Assembly: GCA_019747705.1 (NCBI GenBank)
Contig: JAIEQM010000148.1
Location: 1-39,826 of the forward strand
Origin: Chitinophagaceae bacterium
GTDB taxonomy: Bacteria; Bacteroidota; Bacteroidia; Chitinophagales; Chitinophagaceae
Direction of reading: 5' to 3'
DNA: 39,826 nt
A program made the translations under genes and the position numbers. Positions 8,079 through 15,272 of the stretch are shown piece by piece (within the stretch, counting starts at the first letter, position 1; every line of letters starts with the position of its first letter). The notes below the pieces were generated by a model. The model did no database searches. It was not told the DNA's origin and saw only the letters and a program-made list of their open reading frames with translations.

Positions 8079-9245
8079 ATGAAAAAGAAAATTTTAATTC
8101 AGTTCGCTGGTCTGCTGTTATTTTCAGCAGGAGCGTTTAGTCAGCAGTTTAATCAGGATTATATTGACAGTCTCATCAAATCATCATCCCAAGCTCAAGT
8201 GGCACGAGCCAGCAAGTTCGTAATAGTTGGTTATACATCTGTCTCTGCTAAATTTAGTAAGGCAGATGGCGCCGCTTTCAACAATCTTGTTTTTAATCCG
8301 ATTTTTTTATGGCAGCCTCATAAAAATATTTTGATAGAAGCCGAAATGGAGACAGAAATAGAAGGTACTGAAACAAAAATTGACATGGGCTATGCAAATG
8401 CCTCCTTTTTCTTACACAAATACCTTACTGTTCGTACAGGCAAATTTATTTCACCGTTTGGAATCTTTCAGGACAGGTTACACCCTTCATGGATAAACAA
8501 ATTACCAACCGTGCCGGTAGGCACAGGTGAAGACGAATTTGGTGTAGGTCCAACATCAGAAATTGGAGTTGACTTTAGAGGGGGTGTGCCACTTGGATCA
8601 GCCAAAATGAATTACAGTATATTTTTTGCAAATGGTGCACAACTGATTACCGACCCTGCAACCCCTTCAAAGCAGGGAACGTTTACTTACGGCAATGCCG
8701 ATGCTATCTCCAAAAAACTAACCGTGGGGGGAAGACTGGGGCTGCTGCCGTTCTCCAATTCATCACTGGAACTTGGTGTTTCATACCGGAATGGCAACGT
8801 AGGCGATAAGAATTCAATTTATAAAAATGTGGGTTCCCAAATGTATGCTCTCGATATGATTTATGTAAAGCAGCTTGATTTTATAAAGGGAATGTTTGAT
8901 GTAAAAGCACAATGGAATAAAGTAAATGTGGATAAGACTGAATACATTGACCCCAATGACCCAACAGGTAATACGCTTTATACTTTTGAAAATAAAAGAA
9001 GTTCATTCTTTACACAGGCAGCTTACAGACCAAGTATGGCACAAGGTAAGTTTCTCAAGAAAACTGAACTGGTATTCCGCTATGCAGGTTTCAATCCACC
9101 CGATGGCGCTAAAGATTTGATTAAAATAAAACAATACACTTACGGCATTAACTACTGGTTTAACTGGCGAACAGCAGTAAAGCTTGCTTATCAAAACCAA
9201 AAAAATGACAACGCCTTTCTGGTACAATTTGCCGTAGGCTTTTAA
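8079..9245 (+). CDS. outer-membrane porin-like beta-barrel (OprO/OprP-type)
   Basis: A 388-residue protein with a signal peptide (about 1-21, FSQQ) and alternating amphipathic strands ending in the terminal Phe (FAVGF) typical of outer-membrane barrels. Segments such as LTVRTGKFISPFGIFQDRLHP and the spacing of strands resemble phosphate-selective/OprO-P porins. It lies between two cytochrome genes, 3 bp after the first. Two readings are possible: an ordinary porin that brings a substrate to the periplasmic redox system, or the barrel of a porin-cytochrome conduit through the outer membrane. The sequence does not decide between them. Confidence 0.8.
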   Translation: MKKKILIQFAGLLLFSAGAFSQQFNQDYIDSLIKSSSQAQVARASKFVIVGYTSVSAKFSKADGAAFNNLVFNPIFLWQPHKNILIEAEMETEIEGTETKIDMGYANASFFLHKYLTVRTGKFISPFGIFQDRLHPSWINKLPTVPVGTGEDEFGVGPTSEIGVDFRGGVPLGSAKMNYSIFFANGAQLITDPATPSKQGTFTYGNADAISKKLTVGGRLGLLPFSNSSLELGVSYRNGNVGDKNSIYKNVGSQMYALDMIYVKQLDFIKGMFDVKAQWNKVNVDKTEYIDPNDPTGNTLYTFENKRSSFFTQAAYRPSMAQGKFLKKTELVFRYAGFNPPDGAKDLIKIKQYTYGINYWFNWRTAVKLAYQNQKNDNAFLVQFAVGF

Positions 9246-9265
9246 CAAAACTAAAATCATTTTTT

Positions 9266-9529
9266 ATGAAACGTAATACATTAATAATTGCAACAGCAAT
9301 GATACTCACAACCGGGCTGGTAATTGCCAGTTGTGTATCTACCAAAGTAACTGACAAAAGCGGAACACAGTTGTGGAGCGAAAACTGCCAGCGTTGCCAT
9401 AACTCACCGCCAAGCTCTGCATTTACCAATACGCAATGGGAAGTAATTAATACCCACATGCGGCAACGGGCAATGCTGACTGAGGATGAGATTAAAAAAA
9501 TAACAGAGTTCATGCAGGCTGGAGATTAA
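9266..9529 (+). CDS. lipoprotein monoheme cytochrome c
   Basis: An 87-residue protein with a lipoprotein signal (VIASC, Cys23) and a single heme motif CQRCH (41-45). Met65, Met70 and Met83 are candidate axial ligands. It is very short for a cytochrome c, but ends with the helix LTEDEIKKITEFMQ typical of the class-I C-terminal helix. It could sit in the inner or outer membrane facing the periplasm. It closes the electron-transfer cluster that starts at 4756. The 80-bp gap after it contains an inverted repeat (9539-9545 with 9577-9583). Confidence 0.88.
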   Translation: MKRNTLIIATAMILTTGLVIASCVSTKVTDKSGTQLWSENCQRCHNSPPSSAFTNTQWEVINTHMRQRAMLTEDEIKKITEFMQAGD

Positions 9530-9608
9530 AGATGGTTTCTTCACACACATCTGTGCCCTTATTTTTTTAAAGTAGTTGTGAAGAGTGGAAACAAATAAAA
9601 TAGTTTTT

Positions 9609-10502
9609 ATGAAAAAGAGAAGTTTCTATAGTATGTTGTTACTGATTGTCCTGTCAGCAGCAGCATTCTCACAGGAGAAAAGAATAACTGATTCAGTCGT
9701 TGTTTCAACTTCTGAAAAGGAGCAGTCTTATCTACTGACTGGCGCAGGCTTCAACAATGACATTGTTTTTCTTGGCCGCAAGAGCCCAACTAAATCTCCA
9801 TACCTCTCTTTATCTGCCGGATACTATCATCAATCTGGTTTATATATTACCGGCATTGTTTCCTACCTGGTATCATCACAGCAAAACAGGATAGATTTAT
9901 TCACAGCCTCTGGTGGATATGATTATACTAAAAAAAGTTTTACTGCCGGTGTTTCAGCAACAGGATATGTGTTTAACAATAAAAGTTATGCAGTTAAGTC
10001 TGCATTAACAGCTAATATCAGCGCTTATGCCGATTATGATTTTGATTTATTGGAATTGTATGCAGATGGCGCTATGTATTTCAGCAGCCAAACTGACTTT
10101 ATTTTTAGTGTGGCAGTAAGTCATAATTTTTATGCGGCACATAACAAACTAATAATCAGTCCGGCTTTTTCGCTGTATGGAGGCACACAAAACTATTACA
10201 GCAACTATAATAATAATATCAAGTTTGGGAAACACATGAATAATACAGGAGGCGCTGGTTCTATGGGCACGGGTATGATGGGGAACGGCATTTTTAATGT
10301 GCAGAATTATGAGTTCAGTGTGCCTGTAAAATATAAAGTAAAGCGCTTTCAATTCATATTTATTCCTGTATATGCCATACCTGTAAATGCAGCTACCATT
10401 ACAGGCAATCAAAATACTTACAAAGAAGATCTTAGCAATACTTTTTTCTGGTCAATAGGCACATATTATAAATTCTCAAAACAAAAAAAACAAATTTTAT
10501 GA
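9609..10502 (+). CDS. outer-membrane beta-barrel protein, unknown function
   Basis: After a signal peptide (about 1-21, AFSQ), the remaining ~275 residues alternate polar and hydrophobic positions with many Tyr and Asn (SLSAGYYHQSG, YITGIVSYLVSS), which points to a beta-barrel of 10-12 strands. A Gly/Met-rich loop (GSMGTGMMGNG) near residue 220 may bind soft metal. ATG at 9609 is chosen over a GTG 24 bp upstream because it exposes the signal peptide. The stop overlaps the next gene as ATGA. The role is not recognised. Confidence 0.75.
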   Translation: MKKRSFYSMLLLIVLSAAAFSQEKRITDSVVVSTSEKEQSYLLTGAGFNNDIVFLGRKSPTKSPYLSLSAGYYHQSGLYITGIVSYLVSSQQNRIDLFTASGGYDYTKKSFTAGVSATGYVFNNKSYAVKSALTANISAYADYDFDLLELYADGAMYFSSQTDFIFSVAVSHNFYAAHNKLIISPAFSLYGGTQNYYSNYNNNIKFGKHMNNTGGAGSMGTGMMGNGIFNVQNYEFSVPVKYKVKRFQFIFIPVYAIPVNAATITGNQNTYKEDLSNTFFWSIGTYYKFSKQKKQIL

Positions 10503-10888
10503 AAAAGATTCTTTTGGCAGCTATGTCATTAATATTACTGGCGCCTGCATCTTTTGCACAGCAGCCTCAGACGGGGAACATAAATCAGCAAACCACAAAT
10601 GATGAACACCTGATTATGAAAGATGGTAAAATGTACCATAACATGAATGGGAAAGAAATGTTGCTTGATAACTCAATGACCCTGCAAAACGGCGCCATAA
10701 TGCATCCAAATGGTTCATACCAGTTAAAAAACGGCAAACAGCGCCAATTAAAAAATGGCCATTGCATGGATATGAACGGGAAAAAATACCGGTCGCACCA
10801 AATGTATCAAAAAAGCATGATGCGGATGCATGGCGCCGGTATGCATTCCGGTGGTCGCCAGGGAATGAATATGAATGGGCATCATTAA
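10499..10888 (+). CDS. exported Met/His-rich DUF6799-like protein
   Basis: A signal peptide (about 1-20, SFAQ) precedes repeats of the form MKDGKMYHNMNGKEM, MTLQNGAIMHPNGS and LKNGKQRQLKNGHCMDMNGK, a pattern I associate with the Bacteroidota DUF6799 domain. The C-terminal 40 residues are rich in Met and His (MMRMHGAGMHSGG, MNMNGHH). The periplasmic location plus Met/His content suggest Cu(I)/Ag(I) binding, but this is inference. It is coupled by ATGA overlap to the barrel gene upstream. Confidence 0.75.
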   Translation: MKKILLAAMSLILLAPASFAQQPQTGNINQQTTNDEHLIMKDGKMYHNMNGKEMLLDNSMTLQNGAIMHPNGSYQLKNGKQRQLKNGHCMDMNGKKYRSHQMYQKSMMRMHGAGMHSGGRQGMNMNGHH

Positions 10889-10991
10889 TTGTTTTAGTGA
10901 AAATGGAAGGGCAGTTATCCAGGCAGCAAAATTTACGGGCTTTGAATGTTTGTTTAAATCAAAAAATATTTTTTAACCCCAAATTACTTTA

Positions 10992-11534
10992 ATGCGGTTA
11001 GTTATAGGGCTTATAATGGTTATGTGGTTCCTGGTTATGGGAATTTCATCAGCCGCACAAATGTACCAAACACAGGCCGGTACTGTACGGGCAAGTGGAA
11101 GGTATAAAGGCGCCGGTGTTACAGGCGTGAGTAATCACCTGTATATGCACTTGAATTATGACAGGGCCGAGATGCACCTGCGGCTGATGATTCCCTCTTT
11201 TATTACAAAGAACGATTCGTTGAATGAGCTGCTGCAAACAATGGTGGAACAGGAATTGGTTTTTACCGGTAAAATGAATATTGCTTTTGTTCAAACCAAA
11301 AGCCATCCCAAACAAAAATTTGCAACACAGGGTATGTTGTTCTTAAATGGAATAAGCAAAGCTTTTAGTTTCAACAGTATGCTGGAGCATTTTCCACGGG
11401 GAAATGCAAGCTGCATCTTGTCTGGCGAGTTTGTTATTAATCTTGAAGAGTTCAACGTTATTAATATTCTTCCGGGAGAAGAAAAAGTAACAGTAAGGTT
11501 TAACCAGCTTGTATTAAAGAAACCCGGCGATTAA
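10992..11534 (+). CDS. YceI-like periplasmic protein
   Basis: A signal peptide (about 1-22) leads to a ~155-residue beta-rich domain. Features such as GTVRASGRYKG, a central 'HP-KQKFATQGMLFLNGISKAF' type strand pair and GEFVINLEEFNV resemble the YceI lipid-binding lipocalin-like family, which carries isoprenoid or related ligands in the periplasm. The match is weaker than for canonical YceI. About 100 bp separates it from the upstream gene, so it may have its own promoter. It lies with other envelope proteins downstream of the respiratory cluster. Confidence 0.6.
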   Translation: MRLVIGLIMVMWFLVMGISSAAQMYQTQAGTVRASGRYKGAGVTGVSNHLYMHLNYDRAEMHLRLMIPSFITKNDSLNELLQTMVEQELVFTGKMNIAFVQTKSHPKQKFATQGMLFLNGISKAFSFNSMLEHFPRGNASCILSGEFVINLEEFNVINILPGEEKVTVRFNQLVLKKPGD

Positions 11535-11549
11535 TAATGATTAGTAAAC

Positions 11550-11571
11550 TCTAAATATATTCTAAATATAT
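11550..11571 (+). repeat. 11-bp perfect tandem repeat upstream of DUF4136 gene
   Basis: TCTAAATATAT occurs twice head to tail (11550-11560 and 11561-11571), ending 5 bp before the DUF4136 start codon. It sits where a leader or operator would be. Could be slippage in AT-rich DNA. Confidence 0.9.
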
Positions 11572-11576
11572 AAGTT

Positions 11577-12224
11577 ATGAAAAAGGTTCTATGGATAACA
11601 GCAGGCATTTTTACAGTGATGCTGTTCGGGTGCAGCGCCACCTATAATGCTGTATCATCCGATTACGACAGGTCTGTTGATTTTAGCAAATACAAAACAT
11701 TTGCGTGGCTGCCTGATAAAGCAGACACTGCCAATACCCGTTATAACAACGAAATTATAAGAAATAATATCCGCAATTACTTTGGGCAGTGTATGAGCGA
11801 CCGGGGATATATTTTTGATGGCGAAAACCCGGACCTGCTTTTGCAGTTGGTAATTACAAACGCTAAAAAGGAAAGGGTTATATCATCCTATCCTTCATCC
11901 TGGTATTACCGTCCTTATTATTTTGGAAGTCATTATTACAGCCCTTACTCTTACGGGTATTACTACAGGTATTATCCTTCTTATGGGTATGGCTATTCAG
12001 GTTATCCCGGATATTCAACCACTCAAAAACAGGAATACGTTAATGGTTCTGTTACATTAAATCTTATTGACCGTAAAGCAAATAAATTAGTCTGGAGCGG
12101 AACAGCCGAAGGTGATATTTATGACCCTTCACACATCAGCCACGATTTGCATCCTGCTGTACACAGCCTGTTAAATGAATATCCTGTAAAACCTTTATTG
12201 AACCGCAGCCATAAAATCAGATAA
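11577..12224 (+). CDS. DUF4136-family lipoprotein (copy 1)
   Basis: A 215-residue lipoprotein: lipobox LFGC (Cys19), then a conserved DFSKYKTFAWLPDK segment and the C-terminal NGSVTLNLIDRKANKLVWSGTAEG motif, which together define DUF4136. A Tyr-rich central segment (residues ~102-145, many YY and YYYR runs) separates the two conserved parts. A paralogue at 30387 shares both blocks but has a Pro/Thr-rich middle. The family is outer-membrane associated and of unknown function. Confidence 0.85.
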   Translation: MKKVLWITAGIFTVMLFGCSATYNAVSSDYDRSVDFSKYKTFAWLPDKADTANTRYNNEIIRNNIRNYFGQCMSDRGYIFDGENPDLLLQLVITNAKKERVISSYPSSWYYRPYYFGSHYYSPYSYGYYYRYYPSYGYGYSGYPGYSTTQKQEYVNGSVTLNLIDRKANKLVWSGTAEGDIYDPSHISHDLHPAVHSLLNEYPVKPLLNRSHKIR

Positions 12225-12329
12225 AGCAACAGAGAAAAGCATGAAAAAAGATTTAAGATTTTAGCCGGGATATATTGTAAAACAAACAATAAAAATTAAA
12301 ATATTCATTCACTAAAAAAAATAATAATA

Positions 12330-12683
12330 ATGTCCAAAAAACAATCCACACGAAGAAATTTCCTGCAATTCCTTGGTTTGTCGGTTGGCACCTCTGTGGT
12401 AAGTGCGACTGCTCTGGGCGGTATTATTAACGCTGCTGAAATCAAAAAGTTAAATCCCAAACAGCGGGCATTTATGATTCGCTATGGAAAATGGATGAAC
12501 GAGTTTATGGAAGTGGGTCGTATTAAAAAAGCCGACCCCGGCAATACTGAAAATAATAAGAAGATGGCGACACTTGCAGAAGTTGCTGAAAAATTCAAAC
12601 CTGAACTCGCTGAATTTATGCAGGACGAAACATTTCGATTAATATATAAGGCATCTATTGAACGGATAACTAAAGAAATATAA
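12330..12683 (+). CDS. Tat-exported small protein of unknown function
   Basis: 117 residues with a twin-arginine motif (TRRNFLQFLG) and hydrophobic stretch (about 8-36), followed by a ~80-residue helical, charged domain without Cys. Tat export suggests that it folds or binds a cofactor or partner in the cytoplasm before export. I do not recognise a family. It could be a co-exported companion of the Tat Fe-S protein at 4756, though the two are 6.6 kb apart. Confidence 0.7.
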   Translation: MSKKQSTRRNFLQFLGLSVGTSVVSATALGGIINAAEIKKLNPKQRAFMIRYGKWMNEFMEVGRIKKADPGNTENNKKMATLAEVAEKFKPELAEFMQDETFRLIYKASIERITKEI

Positions 12684-12773
12684 TATGCAAGACAATTTTG
12701 AAATGAAAATTTATAAGGATAAATAGAAAAAACATTTAAATGAAAAACCTAAAGAAATGGCCTGCATTAAGAG

Positions 12774-12818
12774 AGACAGGAATAAAATTTAAATAATGGA
12801 ATTAATACAGGCCTGTCT
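12774..12818 (+). promoter_or_regulatory. inverted repeat / palindrome before the AMP-phosphorylase operon
   Basis: AGACAGG (12774-12780) pairs with CCTGTCT (12812-12818), and the right arm overlaps a perfect 10-bp palindrome ACAGGCCTGT (12807-12816). It lies about 25-70 bp before the start codon at 12845. It may be an operator or a leader hairpin; no poly-T follows, so a terminator is unlikely. Confidence 0.35.
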
Positions 12819-12844
12819 TCTTTATATGTGCAAATAAGATAAAA

Positions 12845-14362
12845 ATGAAAGTTCATAGTCAACATACAAAACATTCGCTCCTTTTTAAAGATATTGGTAT
12901 TGATACCAACCAGGAACTCGTTGTATTTATGCCTGCCAGTTGCCATGTATGCAAATCAGAAGGTTTCCAGGCGTTAACAAGGCTTTCCATTTCATTTAAT
13001 GGCGCTGCCATTATTGCTGCATTGAATATAACAAATGATGGCTTGTTGAATGAAGGCGAAATAAGTTTATCTAAAAGCGCCATTCAAAAGCTGAATGTAC
13101 AAGAAAATGATTTGCTGAATGTGGCGCACGTTGAACCATTGCAATCAATGACACATGTAAGGGCCAAACTGTATGGCAATACGTTGAACCAGCAACAATA
13201 CGATAAAATTATACAGGATATAGCTGCGGAAAAGTATTCCAATATTTTTCTTTCCTCATTTGTGGCGGCTTGTTCAGGTGATAATATGAAGCTGGAAGAA
13301 ATATGTTCACTCACAATGGCTATGATAAAAGCAGGGAATAAATTAGAATGGGGAAATGAAATCATCGCAGATAAACATTGTGTTGGCGGGTTACCGGGCA
13401 ACCGCACCACCATGATTGTTGTACCCATTATTGCATCTCTTGGAATAATGATACCTAAAACATCATCAAGAGCTATCACATCACCGGCAGGTACTGCTGA
13501 TTCTATGGAAGTGCTTACAAATGTAAACCTCTCCCTTAAACAAATGCACAATGTAGTAGAAAGAGAAAATGGGTGTATAGCCTGGGGCGGGGCTATGAAG
13601 CTGAGCCCGGCAGATGATATTATTATTAAAGTTGAACGGGCTCTGGATATCGATAGTGAAGGTCAGATGATTGCTTCCATCCTGTCAAAAAAAGCAGCGG
13701 CAGGCGCTACTCATTGTGTAATTGATATACCGGTTGGCAATACGGCAAAAGTAAGAACGATTGATGATGCTATCAATTTATCGCTCAGGCTAAGAGAAGT
13801 GGCTGACTACATAGGATTAAATATTCAAACAATTACCTCTGATGGAACACAGCCTGTGGGTAATGGCATTGGCCCTTCATTGGAAGCAAGGGATGTGTTG
13901 GATGTATTACAAAATTCTGCCGCTGCACCAAAAGACTTACGCAAAAGGGCTATCACTATCGCAGCAGAAATTTTGCAGTTAACATGGAATGTGGAAAAGC
14001 AATTGGCTGAGGATTTAGTAATAAAAAAGGTTGATAGTGGTGAGGCATTTAGCAAGCTCATAAGTATTTGCGAAGCGCAGGGTGGCTTTCATGAGCCAGG
14101 GCAAGCCAAATATTGTAAAACGATTGAATCTGCTGCCGCAGGTATTATTTCTGAAATTGACAATAGGAAAATTGCAAGAGTGGCCAAGCTGGCAGGGGCG
14201 CCGGATGCTGCAGAAGCGGGTATTGATTTTATGGTTCAGCTTAAGCAGAATATTGGTAAAGGAGAACCTCTCTTTACCATTCACGCCAATTCATCCGGAG
14301 AGTTAGAGTACGCATATGACTATTACAAACAAAATGAAAAACAAATAATAAAACTTAATTAA
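12845..14362 (+). CDS. deoA: AMP phosphorylase-type (archaeal DeoA-like) nucleoside phosphorylase
   Basis: A 505-residue protein of the thymidine/pyrimidine phosphorylase superfamily, but of the long archaeal type with an additional ~85-residue N-terminal domain. Active-site blocks are visible: KHCVGGLPGNRTTM (phosphate loop), KTSSRAITSPAGTADSMEVL, and SDGTQPVGNGIGPSLEA. Archaeal homologues convert AMP (also CMP, UMP) plus phosphate into the base and ribose 1,5-bisphosphate. The stop overlaps the start of a PRPP synthetase homologue by one base, so the product sugar phosphate probably feeds ribose-phosphate metabolism. No Rubisco or ribose-1,5-bisphosphate isomerase is present in the window. 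AMP versus deoxynucleoside specificity is inferred from length and motifs. Confidence 0.85.
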   Translation: MKVHSQHTKHSLLFKDIGIDTNQELVVFMPASCHVCKSEGFQALTRLSISFNGAAIIAALNITNDGLLNEGEISLSKSAIQKLNVQENDLLNVAHVEPLQSMTHVRAKLYGNTLNQQQYDKIIQDIAAEKYSNIFLSSFVAACSGDNMKLEEICSLTMAMIKAGNKLEWGNEIIADKHCVGGLPGNRTTMIVVPIIASLGIMIPKTSSRAITSPAGTADSMEVLTNVNLSLKQMHNVVERENGCIAWGGAMKLSPADDIIIKVERALDIDSEGQMIASILSKKAAAGATHCVIDIPVGNTAKVRTIDDAINLSLRLREVADYIGLNIQTITSDGTQPVGNGIGPSLEARDVLDVLQNSAAAPKDLRKRAITIAAEILQLTWNVEKQLAEDLVIKKVDSGEAFSKLISICEAQGGFHEPGQAKYCKTIESAAAGIISEIDNRKIARVAKLAGAPDAAEAGIDFMVQLKQNIGKGEPLFTIHANSSGELEYAYDYYKQNEKQIIKLN

Positions 14363-15261
14363 TGAGTAACTGCATACTATTTACAATTCCGGGTAATGAA
14401 GTGTTGGCAAACTCTTTAATAAAACTGTTGCATGCCGAACCCGGAGAAGCAATCATCCGGCATTTTCCTGATGGGGAAACGTACGTAAAAGTGAATTCGA
14501 ATGTATATGAAAAGGAAGCTATCATAATATGTTCACTCCAGCATCCTGATGATAAAATATTACCACTTTATTTTCTTGCAAAAACGCTAAAGGAATTCAG
14601 GGCCTCACCTGTTACGCTGATAGCGCCATACCTGGCATATATGCGCCAGGACAAAAGATTTACCGACGGTGAATGTATCAGTTCTGATTTGTTTGCCAAA
14701 TTACTTTCTTCATTTATTGATAAGCTTATTACCGTTGACCCGCATTTACACCGGCGAACCTCACTGGATGAAATTTATTCCATTCATACTTCCGTATTAC
14801 ATGCATCTCATCTTGTTTCAAAATGGATTGATGAAAATATTCAACAGCCTGTATTAATAGGCCCGGATAGTGAAAGCGAGCAATGCGTAAGTAAAGTGGC
14901 TGCGGATGCCAATGCTCCTTATATCATACTGGAAAAAATCCGCAAAGGCGACAGCAATGTGAAAGTATCTGTACCGCTGGTTGAGAAATATAAAGAATAT
15001 ACACCGGTGTTGGTTGATGATATTGTATCTACCGGCAATACAATGATAGAAACAATTGGCCACTTAAAGAAAGCAGGTATGAAAGCGCCTGTTTGCATAG
15101 GTATTCATGCCGTATTTGCTTCGAAGGCCTATGAAAAGCTGATAAAAGCCGGTGCAGAAAAAGTGGTTACCTCTAATACGATAATTCATCCTTCCAATGT
15201 CATTTACCTGGATGAGTTGCTGGCAGAGGAAATTTGTAAAAATAGTTTTGTGGTTGACTAA
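14362..15261 (+). CDS. prs: ribose-phosphate pyrophosphokinase (PRPP synthetase) homologue
   Basis: 299 residues, slightly shorter than the usual ~315. Recognisable blocks: FPDGETYVKV, YMRQDKRF (ATP site), TVDPHLHRR (metal and catalytic region), and the PRPP loop VLVDDIVSTGNTM. The regulatory flag region differs from the housekeeping type, and it resembles the divergent class often found next to DeoA-like AMP phosphorylases. It would make PRPP from ribose 5-phosphate and ATP, or use the phosphorylase product indirectly. It overlaps the stop of the phosphorylase gene by 1 bp (TAATG), a strong sign of coupling. Confidence 0.88.
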   Translation: MSNCILFTIPGNEVLANSLIKLLHAEPGEAIIRHFPDGETYVKVNSNVYEKEAIIICSLQHPDDKILPLYFLAKTLKEFRASPVTLIAPYLAYMRQDKRFTDGECISSDLFAKLLSSFIDKLITVDPHLHRRTSLDEIYSIHTSVLHASHLVSKWIDENIQQPVLIGPDSESEQCVSKVAADANAPYIILEKIRKGDSNVKVSVPLVEKYKEYTPVLVDDIVSTGNTMIETIGHLKKAGMKAPVCIGIHAVFASKAYEKLIKAGAEKVVTSNTIIHPSNVIYLDELLAEEICKNSFVVD

Positions 15262-15272
15262 AATTATAATGT

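Noticed and set aside
9539..9583. CTTCACA / TGTGAAG inverted repeat as a transcription terminator after the cytochrome gene
   Set aside because: The loop is 31 nt and the T-run lies inside the loop, so it does not have a terminator layout. An operator role cannot be judged.
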